From an uncultured Aquimarina sp. (GTDB taxonomy: Bacteria; Bacteroidota; Bacteroidia; Flavobacteriales; Flavobacteriaceae), in assembly GCA_947496355.1 (NCBI GenBank), contig CANMCO010000005.1, forward strand, positions 1 to 64,000: a DNA stretch of 64,000 nt, in the 5' to 3' direction. Shown piece by piece: positions 37,894-47,471 of this stretch. Below the pieces are notes generated by a model. That model saw only the letters and a program-made list of their open reading frames with translations. It was not told the DNA's origin and made no database searches. Position 1 is the stretch's first letter. Each line of letters opens with the position of its first letter. Both the position numbers and the translations under genes were made by a program.

Positions 37894-38067
37894 ATGAATA
37901 ACCCTAAAAAAGTATTAACTCCAAAAGAAGGAGATTATTATATTACCCCAGAAGGGTATCGATGTTTTACAGAACAATATCATTTAAGAAGAGGATATTG
38001 TTGTGAGAGTGGTTGCAGACATTGCCCATATGGTTATGACAAAAAAACGAATAGTTATTCTAAATAA
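37894..38067 (+). CDS. DUF5522 small protein
   Basis: A 57-aa protein read directly from the plus strand, beginning MNNPKKVLTPKEGDYYIT and containing YCCESGCRHCPYGYD. The cysteine cluster plus CPYG ending is the DUF5522 pattern, suggesting metal binding. It is shorter than usual gene-length cut-offs and starts 30 bases after the divergent HExxH gene. Confidence 0.88.
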   Translation: MNNPKKVLTPKEGDYYITPEGYRCFTEQYHLRRGYCCESGCRHCPYGYDKKTNSYSK

Positions 38068-38152
38068 CAGCCCTGCAACACAGTACATGGTATGATTATT
38101 GTGATGTTTTAATCACAAAAAAGCTATTGTTGAACCTTAAAAATCAGGGATT

Positions 38153-38704
38153 ATGAAATTTTTCTCACTTTTATCATTAATCCTTATCATAACTTTCACT
38201 TCCTGCACCACAGTTCGTGTTGCCTCAGATTATGATAAGCAGGCAAATTTTGACACTTATAAAAGCTTTGCGTTTTACAAACCCGGAATAGACAAGGCAG
38301 AAATAAATGATCTTGACAAAAAACGCATCCTTCGAGCAATAGAAGCTGATATGACCTCAAAAGGATTTATCAAATCTGAAAATCCAGACATGCTGGTAAG
38401 TATTTTCACCAAGACCCAGGAAAATGTAAATGTCTACCAGAACAACTGGAACTGGGGCTGGGGCTGGGGATGGGGCTACGGTTGGGGATGGAATCCTTGG
38501 TTTTGGGGAGGTAATTATAACTCTGTTTCTCGTATTACAGAAGGAACACTTTATATTGATTTAATAGATGCATCTAAAAAAGAACTAATCTGGCAAGGAA
38601 TGGGTACTTCTGCGTTGACTAAAGATGTGGATAAAAAACAAGAAAAGATGAATGAAATTGTAACCGCAATCTTAGAAAAATACCCCCCACAAGTAAACCT
38701 CTAG
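38153..38704 (+). CDS. DUF4136 lipoprotein with Gly-Trp repeat
   Basis: Protein of 183 aa with lipobox TFTSC and a DUF4136 domain (ASDYDKQANFDTYKSFAFYK ... GTLYIDLIDASKKELIWQG). An insert of about 25 residues made almost entirely of G, W, N and Y (near residues 98-123, encoded around 38450-38520) interrupts the domain. The family's role is unknown; probably an outer-membrane lipoprotein. Confidence 0.88.
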   Translation: MKFFSLLSLILIITFTSCTTVRVASDYDKQANFDTYKSFAFYKPGIDKAEINDLDKKRILRAIEADMTSKGFIKSENPDMLVSIFTKTQENVNVYQNNWNWGWGWGWGYGWGWNPWFWGGNYNSVSRITEGTLYIDLIDASKKELIWQGMGTSALTKDVDKKQEKMNEIVTAILEKYPPQVNL

Positions 38705-38727
38705 TACAATATTTAAATATGACACAT

Positions 38728-38758
38728 GAAGCCTTTCTTTATCGAGAGGCTTTTTTTT
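38728..38758 (+). terminator. Rho-independent terminator
   Basis: GAAGCCT...CT pairs with AG.GGCTT around TTATCG, followed by eight T residues, directly after the DUF4136 gene. Confidence 0.85.
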
Positions 38759-38792
38759 ATGTACATTTATACTAAATTTTACAACATAATCT

Positions 38793-39407
38793 ATGCGTAA
38801 TTTTCTACTTGGTGCTGCAATAACCGCCTTATTAGCTTTTGGGATAAAATATTTTATTGATCAATCCACTACCAGAAAAACAGAGCTTCAATCATCTGAC
38901 CTTATACTGAATCAAATCAAAAATGTTGGCAAGCTAGTCGTTACAGAAGGGCATTTTTCTGAGGTTATTACTTATAAAGATGATAAAAAGTTTTACCGAG
39001 ATTTGTATACTGCCACCAAAACGGCTATTGTAGAGGTTAATGCTGGTGTACAGGTTTCATACGATTTAAGTAAAATTGATTACATTATCAATAAAGACAT
39101 TAAAACAGTTGTAATCACCAAAATTCCTGAACCAGAAATCAATATTAATCCAGACATAAAATATCATCTCCTTATGCCGTCTTTTCTGAATAAGTTTGTT
39201 CCTAAAGATCATAATCTAATACGAAAGAAAGTAGTTAAACAACTGGAAAAGAAGGTGAAAAAATCGACACTTGTCACCAATTCGAAAAATCGGCTAATTA
39301 GTGAGTTACAAAAAATATATATTCTTACAAATTCGCTGGGCTGGACATTAAAATATAATGATACCGTAATCGATAATCAAATTAGTATAGAAGAATTAAT
39401 ACTATAA
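38793..39407 (+). CDS. DUF4230 membrane-anchored protein
   Basis: Protein of 204 aa with one N-terminal hydrophobic anchor (FLLGAAITALLAFGIKYF) and a DUF4230 domain (NVGKLVVTEGHFSEVITYKD; AIVEVNAGVQVSYDLSKIDY). Family members are single-pass extracytoplasmic proteins of unknown role. Confidence 0.82.
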   Translation: MRNFLLGAAITALLAFGIKYFIDQSTTRKTELQSSDLILNQIKNVGKLVVTEGHFSEVITYKDDKKFYRDLYTATKTAIVEVNAGVQVSYDLSKIDYIINKDIKTVVITKIPEPEININPDIKYHLLMPSFLNKFVPKDHNLIRKKVVKQLEKKVKKSTLVTNSKNRLISELQKIYILTNSLGWTLKYNDTVIDNQISIEELIL

Positions 39408-39421
39408 TAGTTTAAAAAATA

Positions 39422-39511
39422 ATTGTCATCCTGGACCGCATGGCCCAGGATCCAAGAACACAAACTCTATATGGATTCTGGTGTTATGTCTACACATACC
39501 AGAATGACAAT
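39422..39511. repeat. 90-bp dispersed element with inverted ends
   Basis: ATTGTCATCCTGG (39422-39434) and CCAGAATGACAAT (39499-39511) are inverted repeats with one mismatch. They enclose GGCCCAGGATCC and TGGATTCTGG segments. This is a MITE-like structure. The rest of the intergenic stretch 39408-39739 shows no gene. Confidence 0.6.
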
Positions 39512-39739
39512 ATCAATTAGATCTATTTATTACTATAAAAAAGATGGAAAGAGAAAACCCTTTCCACCTTATTATAAAACCTGTGTATAGAAATTTGTTT
39601 TGTCCCTCAAAATTCTACGTTGTTTACAGATTATTATTTTGTTTACCTATATAAAACGCATCACTTCTTGAATACCCTACCCCTTTTTCTTTATTTTTTA
39701 TAAAAATTAGTTATAAATATTAACACCAATGGAAACACT

Positions 39740-42700
39740 TTATATTACAAGTGATTTCAGATCATCTAATGCTTTTTTAAAGACAGATTCTACAAACTTT
39801 GCCACATCTTTTACATTAAAATCTATGTTCCAGTGATAATCTTTTCCTAATAAAGCGACATCCATTTCGGCATCAAAAAGATTACCTTTTTCTATCTCTT
39901 TTAAGCTACCAGAAATTTTGAACTTCTTTATATCTATTATATCACCTGCATGTTTTGCTACATATTCTGCAATTTTAAGAACCCCTTCTGTTCCTAGCTT
40001 GGCTGCTTCTAATGCTGCCTTAGCGGTATCAAAAGCAACAGCTTCTGTTCCTTTTTCGACAAGTTCTACTTCTTTTTTGGCAGCTTCCAAAGCAATATAA
40101 ACCGTTGATCTTCCAATTGTATTAATAGCATCACTTGCAACAGCAATAGCCTTTTCACCTGTGGCTTTTACTGCACTTAAGCTTTTTAACGCCCCTTGCC
40201 ATACTGTATAATCACCACCATAACGCACCCCTTCAAGTGTTTTTTTAGCAGCTTCAAATGCTGTGTAATTCACTCCTGTTTTGGCAACTTGTACTGCCTC
40301 TTTTGCTGCAGCAAAAGCAGTATAATTTGCTCCCGTTTTGGCTACTTTTAATGCATTTTTTGCAGCTTGAAACGCTGTATAATCTGCTCCGTATTTAATT
40401 CCTTCGAGAAAAGCTTTGGCCGTAGCAAGTACACCTTTGGCAATACCGTATGCCGCCAGCGTAGTACCCCAATTATAATGATGTTTTTTTAGTGAGTTAC
40501 ATTTACGACTAGCACTATCAACGGCTCTTTGAGCAGAACCAATGCTATTGTTATACTTTCTCTCTGCAGTTTTTACAGCGTTTTGCGCAGTTTTAATCCC
40601 GTCGTTATATTTTTTCTGAGCTATATTCAGGGCATCCTGAGCGGTTTTCATACCAGAATTGTATGTTTTTTGAGCCTTATCTACATCTCCCTGGGCTTTC
40701 TTCAAGGATTTATCATACGTACCTTTTGCTTTTTTCACATCATTCTGAGCTTTGGTAAGTTCCTTTGCATACTTGCCTTGTTCTTTCTTTAGATTAGCGG
40801 TAAGCGTTTTGAGGTAAGCATCTGCATCTTTTTGAGCTTTGGTAAGGGCCTGTTGTACAGGCACAAATTTTGCTTCGTATGCTTTTTGAGCTTTATCTAC
40901 ATCATTTTTAGCCTTATCAATATCTGTTTGTGCCGATTTAAGGGCTACATCGAGTCTAGCTGCAACTTCGGTTTTCAGATAATTACTAATATTATTATCC
41001 ATCTCTCCCGAAAGTTTGAAATCTAAACTTTCAGGTTTAGTGATTGTTCCTATACTCTCCCCTTGAATTTCATACTTCAGCAACCCAAAGAAATTTTGAT
41101 CAAACTTAAATGCAATTCCTTTATTAGATATATCAACATAAACGCCTTCTTGTGCTCCTAAAAAGGAAATACTTCCATCAATCAACAAGGATTGTTTTTC
41201 TGTGGTTAGCTCTAAATCTACTACGGCATCTTTACCTTCTTCTCCGCTAATTTTTAATGGTCCAAAAGAAAGATTATCTATATGCCCGGCTCCTTCGATA
41301 CCAGAATCAGAAATACGTGTATACATTGATATTTCTTTACCCGCTATAACCAAATCTCCAGAGAAACTAAATCCAGGTTTGTATGTAATTGTACCAATAG
41401 AGCCACCTGCTGGAGCGCAGTATAATTCAAGTTCTTTCAACTCAAAGAAATCAGGAATATCCGGAATATCCGGAATATCCGGAATATCAATATGTGCGAG
41501 TTGTGTTGCAAACTCAATAAGTTGGGATGGGTTTAATTCTTCAAGTTTTCCCATAAGAATTTCTTCCATAGGGTTTTCAGAAATACTTACCGCCATATCG
41601 ACGACCGTATCTGCAATTTCTAACCCACCTGCAATACCAAACTGAGAAGGAATTCCTGTAGCTACAAATTGCTCATAGATAATCCCGATTTGGACAGCAA
41701 GAGCAGGTCCTATTTTAACGCCCTCGATTCCGAATGGATTTTTCCAATAATTTTTCATGGTAACAGAACCATTTGCCTCTATTGCTCCCACAGATATTGC
41801 CATATCAAAATGAAGCGGTGTCGTTTGTTTGGGAACAGTTACTTCCATACCAAAAACTAGGACCAAAGCAGGTTGTGGAGTGATATTTATCTGGATTTTG
41901 AATGGATCACATTCTACAGAATGCCCAAGATGTAAACGGGTATCTGGTATTTCTATAGCAATATTAGTAGCAACACCCCCAAAATGAGCAGTTAATATGA
42001 GCCCTACATGTTTTTGACCTGTGAGATCTGATAATCCCGGGATTTCCTCTAATATTCCCATTAATTGCAGACCTTCCTTTACAGTATAACCAAGTCCTTC
42101 GTTTTTGGTTACACAATCTGCTGATGCGTAGATAAATCCAACTTTGTAGAACTTAAGTTCATCTACAAAAGTTCCTTTTGTAGGAGGAAAAACATTAGAA
42201 AGCCCAAATGTATCTGCTGCCAGATTAGCATACAAAACGGTAGTCCAGTCTGTGCTTTTTTCAAAATATATACCACAATCAATTGTTAATCCTTCGATAA
42301 CACATTCACCAGAAATTTCGAATTTAGTAGGTTTCTGTAAAGATTTATTATAAATCTGAAAATCAAGCGCTGTTTTTGTCACTTTAACTGGTCCAAGTGT
42401 AATATTGCCTAACACACCATCAAAAACAACTCCTTTACTTGAGATCTGGGCAGTTGCATTAAGTGTATGACTATGGGCCGTTACTTCGGTATGAAGTGTA
42501 AGTCCCATTTTTACATCGGTTTTACCAATCTTACAATCTGCTGTTGCCAGGGCAATGCTTGTATTTTTGAAACTTACATCAAACTCGGGAAGCGTAAGGC
42601 CCGTGGGAGATACTTGATTAAATATATTACCCAGTTCATTTAGTGTAAAACTATCTGCTTTGGCGATGATTCCCGTAGCATCTGGAGTAATACTACCATC

Positions 42701-43357
42701 AAAATTAAAAGTAGTATGCCCGACTATAAATTGAGAAGAAATATCCAACGATTTGGTAGCGCCTATTTTTCCGGTAATCGCAACAGTTTCGAGATATAAT
42801 TTTTCAATGCCAAAAGCACCGTTTAGATTTTTTGCATTAGCGTTTAGAATCAAAGTTTTGTTTTCTTCGGTAACCTCAAAGGTCATCTTACCAATATCCT
42901 TATCTGTAAGATCATTTACATCAAAATCACCATGAATCTTAGGGGTTATGATCCAATTTTTATCTTTCTGTGAAATATCCAATTGAAACCATGCTTTGGT
43001 AAGGGTTACCCCTTTAAACACTTCTTTATGAAATGCCATTTCACATGTAAACTTAGCATTTTGAGGGGTTATCTTTTGAGTAAGATCATCACTACTTGAA
43101 ACAATACAACCCGCAATTAACAAGTTAGAATCGCTATCCATATAATCCTTAAAAACAGAAAGAGGTCCATCCATTCTTAATTTCCCTTTAAATAGGATAG
43201 TGTTTTTTAAGCCGGACAAGGATGCTTCATTAAAAATAGATAAGCTTACATCGTCAAATATAAAATCATCTATATTACTACAGTCGAAATCTTTGAATAG
43301 GTCTGATAGTTTAAAATTGTCCTTTAGAACTGAACCTGGTTGGGTTGTTGTGAGCAT
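39740..43357 (-). CDS. Giant beta-rich protein with long coiled coil and alanine-rich repeats
   Basis: Protein of 1205 aa with no signal peptide and no membrane helix. Residues 1-780 are a succession of beta domains (FEVTEENKTLILNANAKNL). An IPD repeat encoded by four 9-bp units sits near residues 622-634. Residues about 790-955 form a long coiled coil with 14- to 18-residue repeats (AQKKYNDGIKTAQNAVKTAE). About 965-1130 is built of ~19-residue units of the type FEAAKKTLEGVRYGGDYT; a final ~70-residue beta domain closes the protein. I cannot name the family with confidence. It may be a structural, lipid-transfer-like or toxin-delivery protein. Confidence 0.75.
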   Translation of the reverse strand: MLTTTQPGSVLKDNFKLSDLFKDFDCSNIDDFIFDDVSLSIFNEASLSGLKNTILFKGKLRMDGPLSVFKDYMDSDSNLLIAGCIVSSSDDLTQKITPQNAKFTCEMAFHKEVFKGVTLTKAWFQLDISQKDKNWIITPKIHGDFDVNDLTDKDIGKMTFEVTEENKTLILNANAKNLNGAFGIEKLYLETVAITGKIGATKSLDISSQFIVGHTTFNFDGSITPDATGIIAKADSFTLNELGNIFNQVSPTGLTLPEFDVSFKNTSIALATADCKIGKTDVKMGLTLHTEVTAHSHTLNATAQISSKGVVFDGVLGNITLGPVKVTKTALDFQIYNKSLQKPTKFEISGECVIEGLTIDCGIYFEKSTDWTTVLYANLAADTFGLSNVFPPTKGTFVDELKFYKVGFIYASADCVTKNEGLGYTVKEGLQLMGILEEIPGLSDLTGQKHVGLILTAHFGGVATNIAIEIPDTRLHLGHSVECDPFKIQINITPQPALVLVFGMEVTVPKQTTPLHFDMAISVGAIEANGSVTMKNYWKNPFGIEGVKIGPALAVQIGIIYEQFVATGIPSQFGIAGGLEIADTVVDMAVSISENPMEEILMGKLEELNPSQLIEFATQLAHIDIPDIPDIPDIPDFFELKELELYCAPAGGSIGTITYKPGFSFSGDLVIAGKEISMYTRISDSGIEGAGHIDNLSFGPLKISGEEGKDAVVDLELTTEKQSLLIDGSISFLGAQEGVYVDISNKGIAFKFDQNFFGLLKYEIQGESIGTITKPESLDFKLSGEMDNNISNYLKTEVAARLDVALKSAQTDIDKAKNDVDKAQKAYEAKFVPVQQALTKAQKDADAYLKTLTANLKKEQGKYAKELTKAQNDVKKAKGTYDKSLKKAQGDVDKAQKTYNSGMKTAQDALNIAQKKYNDGIKTAQNAVKTAERKYNNSIGSAQRAVDSASRKCNSLKKHHYNWGTTLAAYGIAKGVLATAKAFLEGIKYGADYTAFQAAKNALKVAKTGANYTAFAAAKEAVQVAKTGVNYTAFEAAKKTLEGVRYGGDYTVWQGALKSLSAVKATGEKAIAVASDAINTIGRSTVYIALEAAKKEVELVEKGTEAVAFDTAKAALEAAKLGTEGVLKIAEYVAKHAGDIIDIKKFKISGSLKEIEKGNLFDAEMDVALLGKDYHWNIDFNVKDVAKFVESVFKKALDDLKSLVI
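41454..41489. repeat. Four tandem 9-bp units inside the 1205-aa gene
   Basis: GGAATATCC is repeated at 41454, 41463, 41472 and, with a last-base change, 41481. On the coding strand this gives consecutive Ile-Pro-Asp triplets. Copy number may vary by slippage. Confidence 0.9.
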
Positions 43358-43544
43358 AGTTGTTGTTTTTTGTGCGTATTAATTGCCTTTTTTGAGATCC
43401 AAAAAGGTATACGTTGGTTGACTACTTAAAAATACGGCTATATGATTTAAATAAAGTAATCGATTACAATTTTCCTTAATTGATGGTTTTAAAAAGAAAC
43501 AACTGTAACATCTATCGTAATTCTTGATCTATTAAATAAAAAAT

Positions 43545-44642
43545 ATGAAACCTAACTTCTATATACTTTATTTGTTATTGCTTCTTGGATTGAAGTTTTT
43601 TGCTCAAGAAGTAAACGATTACAAAGTTGTAGACTTAGTAAAGACTACACCTCTAAAAGATCAACAATCATCGGGAACTTGTTGGAGTTTTGCAACAACT
43701 TCTTTTATTGAGACTGAAGCCATAAGGTTAGGCAAAGATGCCGTTTCGATTTCCCCAATTTTTTATGTTTCTCCAACTTATCTTTCAAAAGCCGAAAAAT
43801 ACATTCAAAAAAAGGGAAATAGTTATTTTGATGCTGGAGATTTAACATTTAATGTACTTGATGCATATCGCAAATTTGGAGCGGTTCCCGAAGCCGTTTA
43901 TAATGGTATAATTGATGGTGATTGGCAACATGATCATGTTGAAATGGACAATTTACTTTTTGCGATGGTGGAATCTGTTGGTGCCTCTGGATACGGAAGA
44001 ATCAAACCTAACAGCTGGAAGAAATCAATTGAAGGTACATTGAGAGCTTACCTTGGAGAAGCGCCTGGTACTTTTCAATACAAAGGTCAACAATACACTC
44101 CTAAATCATTTGCCAGTACTTTTGTTGGCATTAATCCAGATGATTATGTAGAGGTTACCAGCTATACACATCATAAGTTTTATGAAAAACCTATTATTTT
44201 GGATATCCCTGCAAATTGGAATGATAATAAATATTTAAATCTCCCAATTGCCGACTTTGAAACAATAATCAATTACGCATTGAAAAATGGATTTAGCCTA
44301 GCTTGGGATGGAGATGCCTCAGAAGAGAAATTTAATTTTGACAAAGGTGTCCTAACATTAACAGATCAAGAAGAAAATTTGATAATTTCTCAGGATTTAA
44401 GACAAACTACTTTTGAAAATAAAACAACTACCGATGAGCATAATATGCATATTATTGGAGCGGCCAAAAATAAATTTGGCAAAGATTTTTATATTCTAAA
44501 AAACTCTGAAGGTAATAATGACCTAGGAGGGTATATTTATATGTCCAGAAATGCGCTTCTCTTAAAAACGATTTCGGTTTTGGTACATAAAGATGGAATT
44601 CCTAAAAAAATTAAAGCAAAAACTTATTTAAGCAAATCTTAA
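43545..44642 (+). CDS. C1-family cysteine peptidase (bleomycin hydrolase-like)
   Basis: Protein of 365 aa with a signal peptide ending KFFAQ (about 21). LKDQQSSGTCWSFA gives the oxyanion Gln and nucleophile C46; H302 in DEHNMHIIGAA and N320 in YILKNSEG complete the triad. The overall layout matches the aminopeptidase C/bleomycin hydrolase branch, although those are usually cytosolic while this one appears exported. Divergent from the 1205-aa gene. Confidence 0.88.
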   Translation: MKPNFYILYLLLLLGLKFFAQEVNDYKVVDLVKTTPLKDQQSSGTCWSFATTSFIETEAIRLGKDAVSISPIFYVSPTYLSKAEKYIQKKGNSYFDAGDLTFNVLDAYRKFGAVPEAVYNGIIDGDWQHDHVEMDNLLFAMVESVGASGYGRIKPNSWKKSIEGTLRAYLGEAPGTFQYKGQQYTPKSFASTFVGINPDDYVEVTSYTHHKFYEKPIILDIPANWNDNKYLNLPIADFETIINYALKNGFSLAWDGDASEEKFNFDKGVLTLTDQEENLIISQDLRQTTFENKTTTDEHNMHIIGAAKNKFGKDFYILKNSEGNNDLGGYIYMSRNALLLKTISVLVHKDGIPKKIKAKTYLSKS

Positions 44643-44838
44643 GTTGCTATGATTTCATAAAGAAATTGTAGTTCACCATACAATTCTGTTATGATTAAGA
44701 CTGTATTTATTTTCAATTGGCCTATAAAACCCTGGGCAACATTGTCAAACTATTCTTTTCATTAAAGATTTTTCCAAATCTGTAACCTTTTAATAGATAT
44801 GTGTATCCTATTGGTAATAGGAACTTAATTTATAGCAT

Positions 44839-45597
44839 ATGATTTGTAAAGCAAAAACAGTATTACCATTATTCATTCTTTTTTCAATAGGCAGCATTAA
44901 TGCACAAATTGACAAAAAATCAGATTTGTTTAATACACTAAAAATAAAGGATAGTTTATTATTCGAAGAAGGGTTTAATCAATGTAATCTTAATCAGATA
45001 GAAAAATTAGTTGTAGACGACATTGAGTTTTATCATGATAAAGATGGTATCACTAATTCTAAACAACAGTTTATTGATTCATTGAGAGCGCATTTATGTC
45101 TTTCGGGTAAAAATGTAACCAAGCGTATTCTGGATAAAGCTAGTCTAGAAGTATTTCCTTTATACCAAGAAGGTAAATTATATGGTGCTCTGCAAAATGG
45201 TATACATAGTTTTGATCAAATAAAGGCAAAATTTTCTCATATATGGTTGATTGAGAATAAGGAATGGAAACTTTCCAGAGTAGTAAGCTACGATCATCAT
45301 CAAGAAAAAAACGTCACAAAAAGTAAATTTGTTCAATTATCTATTGCAGACTTGAATCAATATGTTGGGGTATTTGAATTTTCTTCAGAATTCATATTAA
45401 CCGTGCGAATAAAAGGTAATCAATTATACGGCGGATCTCAGGGACAGGAAGTAGCAATTAATTGTTATGATAAGCACAAGTTTATTGATAATGAACAAAG
45501 CCATGATCTAGAGTTCATAGTAGATAAAAAAGGTATTGTTACTGGTTTACACATGAAAGGCTCTGGCATGGAAATGACCGCCTTAAAAAAAAGCTAA
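44839..45597 (+). CDS. Secreted NTF2-like (DUF4440) protein
   Basis: Protein of 252 aa with a signal peptide ending SINAQ. Residues 30-150 form an NTF2-like domain (LFEEGFNQCNLNQIEKLVVD ... FSHIWLIENKEWKLSRVVSYD). The C-terminal 90 residues are a small beta barrel-like domain (LNQYVGVFEFSSEFILTVRI) of the kind often fused to hydrolases. No catalytic residues are evident. Confidence 0.75.
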   Translation: MICKAKTVLPLFILFSIGSINAQIDKKSDLFNTLKIKDSLLFEEGFNQCNLNQIEKLVVDDIEFYHDKDGITNSKQQFIDSLRAHLCLSGKNVTKRILDKASLEVFPLYQEGKLYGALQNGIHSFDQIKAKFSHIWLIENKEWKLSRVVSYDHHQEKNVTKSKFVQLSIADLNQYVGVFEFSSEFILTVRIKGNQLYGGSQGQEVAINCYDKHKFIDNEQSHDLEFIVDKKGIVTGLHMKGSGMEMTALKKS

Positions 45598-45642
45598 AGT
45601 CAAATAAAATTTAAAAAAACAGACTAATAAAGAAAAGTAATT

Positions 45643-46008
45643 ATGATTCAATCAATAGTATTTTGTATTGTGGCCGTATCGGCTATTGTAGCTTTATTTT
45701 TGGCTTGGTATTTTTATCAACAAGCAAGAGATAAAGAACGAATGTTTCTTATAGAAAAAGGTGAAAAGTTTGAGGATATTTTAAAAGCCCAAAAAGAGAA
45801 TAAATTCAAATTCATTTTTCCTTGGTTACAGCTAGGGATTGTTACCAATAGTTTAAGTATTGCTTTTTTAATAATAGCATTTATCGTTCGCTGGTTAGAA
45901 AATGATCAAGAATTATTCAAAGGTTTTCTAATTACGTTTATTATAGGTATTTGTTTAAGCGCTTCCTTATTCATAATTCATTTTATAAGTAAAAAGAATA
46001 AGAATTGA
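45643..46008 (+). CDS. DUF6249-like membrane protein
   Basis: Protein of 121 aa with three hydrophobic helices (about 4-24, 62-82, 93-113) and a charged loop DKERMFLIEKGEKFEDILK, the pattern of DUF6249 proteins that accompany small sigma-factor genes in Bacteroidota. One base separates its stop from the sigma factor start, so they are co-transcribed. A sensing or anti-sigma-related role is an inference from context. Confidence 0.75.
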   Translation: MIQSIVFCIVAVSAIVALFLAWYFYQQARDKERMFLIEKGEKFEDILKAQKENKFKFIFPWLQLGIVTNSLSIAFLIIAFIVRWLENDQELFKGFLITFIIGICLSASLFIIHFISKKNKN

Positions 46009-46009
46009 T

Positions 46010-46546
46010 ATGGACGACATCTACATAGATAGAGTCCTTTCGGGTGATTTAGAAGCTTTTAGCTATTTTCTCAAAACCTATAAAAATATGGCTTACAACA
46101 TAGCCATTTCTATTGTTAAAGATGAGCAATATGCCGAAGAGGTTACTCAAGATGCTTTTATGAAAGCTTTTTCAGGACTGAAATCATTTCGTAGAACAGC
46201 AAAGTTTAAATCTTGGTTTTATCGAATAGTGGTTAATGAATCTTTTCTACGATTAAGAACGCTAAAAAAGACACAAAATCTAGTATCCTTAGAAGAGCAG
46301 AGTGATGTATCTTTTGAAGATGAATTCGAAGAAATATCGAATCAAAAAATAAATAAAATTCATACAGTACTTTCACTATTAGCGCCAAAAGAAGGTTTAG
46401 TCTTACAGCTTTTTTATTTAGAAGAAGCCAGCATAAATGAAATTACTGATATTACCGGCTGGACAAAAGCCAATACAAAAGTAATCTTACACAGAGCAAG
46501 AAAAAGTGTACGTGAAATTTGGAAAAATATTGAGAATGATAAATAA
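46010..46546 (+). CDS. ECF-type RNA polymerase sigma factor
   Basis: Protein of 178 aa. Region 2 (YKNMAYNIAISIVKDEQYAE ... DAFMKAFSGL) and region 4 (LSLLAPKEGLVLQLFYLEEA ... WTKANTKVILHRARK) are clear, with no region 1 or 3. It directs RNA polymerase to a regulon that cannot be told from sequence. It lies between two membrane-protein genes: one base after the DUF6249-like gene and overlapping the next gene by 11 bases. Confidence 0.93.
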   Translation: MDDIYIDRVLSGDLEAFSYFLKTYKNMAYNIAISIVKDEQYAEEVTQDAFMKAFSGLKSFRRTAKFKSWFYRIVVNESFLRLRTLKKTQNLVSLEEQSDVSFEDEFEEISNQKINKIHTVLSLLAPKEGLVLQLFYLEEASINEITDITGWTKANTKVILHRARKSVREIWKNIENDK

Positions 46547-46892
46547 AACAACAAAAGAAAGACTAGAGTTTAAGGATGATTTTATAAAAGATGTTATTGA
46601 GAAAGGAAATCGTGCAATCTCAAATGAGGGTTTTGAAAGTCAAATAATGCAAAAAATATATGACATCACCGCGCATAAGAAAGAAGTCGCATCTAGACTA
46701 AAAAAGTCCATGTACTTTTTTTACTTTGGATTATCGTTAATAGGAATCTATACAATGATTACAATTTTAAACAAATCAGTATTCTACAATACAACCTATT
46801 TACTATCTATAGTAACGCTTTTCTTTACCATCACTATTGGAATAATCGTTGTAAGCAATTACAAAAGACTTCTACATTTATTTTCTATGTGA
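46536..46892 (+). CDS. Two-helix membrane protein, possible anti-sigma partner
   Basis: Protein of 118 aa from the ATG at 46536, which overlaps the end of the sigma factor gene by 11 bases. The N-terminal ~60 residues are charged and helical (KERLEFKDDFIKDVIEKGNR); two transmembrane helices follow (about 62-80 and 87-107). A short cytoplasmic part ahead of membrane helices, together with translational coupling, fits an anti-sigma or sigma-accessory role, but no anti-sigma motif is visible. Confidence 0.65.
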   Translation: MINKTTKERLEFKDDFIKDVIEKGNRAISNEGFESQIMQKIYDITAHKKEVASRLKKSMYFFYFGLSLIGIYTMITILNKSVFYNTTYLLSIVTLFFTITIGIIVVSNYKRLLHLFSM

Positions 46893-46963
46893 GATGTATT
46901 TGGTGGAATTGAAATGAAAGATCGCATCTTGGTTATGCACTTATATTGTATGCAGTTTTCTTC

Positions 46964-47431
46964 TTATTTTAATTTCTTCCAAAACACAAATTTGTCATCG
47001 TCTTTATCATAAAATTCAGGAATTGTAGCTTGTTTTATGTAATTGCATTTATCATAGAATTTTCTTGTTAATTCAAATTCCGGTTTCCCTGATGTTTCAA
47101 CGATTAAAATTCGATTACCACTATCTCTTAGGAGAGTTTCAATATAATCCATCATTTCTCTTCCTAAACCTTTGCCCTGATAATCTTTATGAACAGCTAT
47201 TGCATAAAGGTTGTAGGTCCCCTCTGTAAGTCTTTCTGGTGCACAATATCCAATTGATATTGGTTTTCCCTGGTTGATTGTTGTAAACCAAATGTCAGTT
47301 GATGATTCATTGGTAAGATAATCACTAATCATATCATCAAGCATATATGACGGGAACAACTCACTTGAATCTAATACAATCTTAAGTTCAGGGATATCCT
47401 CTTTTATAACCTTTCGTATTTCTTTATTCAT
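46964..47431 (-). CDS. GNAT-family N-acetyltransferase
   Basis: Protein of 155 aa. Acetyl-CoA-binding motif A is [19 protein letters not shown] (about 75-93), followed by [20 protein letters not shown]. The acceptor is unknown. It is the last gene, in transcription order, of the co-oriented minus-strand array 46964-58098. Confidence 0.88.
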   Translation of the reverse strand: MNKEIRKVIKEDIPELKIVLDSSELFPSYMLDDMISDYLTNESSTDIWFTTINQGKPISIGYCAPERLTEGTYNLYAIAVHKDYQGKGLGREMMDYIETLLRDSGNRILIVETSGKPEFELTRKFYDKCNYIKQATIPEFYDKDDDKFVFWKKLK

Positions 47432-47471
47432 TTCTTCGGATTAAAGGTCAAAAGTACCCTTAACTATCATT

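Noticed and set aside
43385..43410. CCTTTTTTG/CCAAAAAGG hairpin upstream of the 1205-aa gene
   Set aside because: It lies in the divergent promoter region, is short and AT-rich, and cannot be separated from chance.
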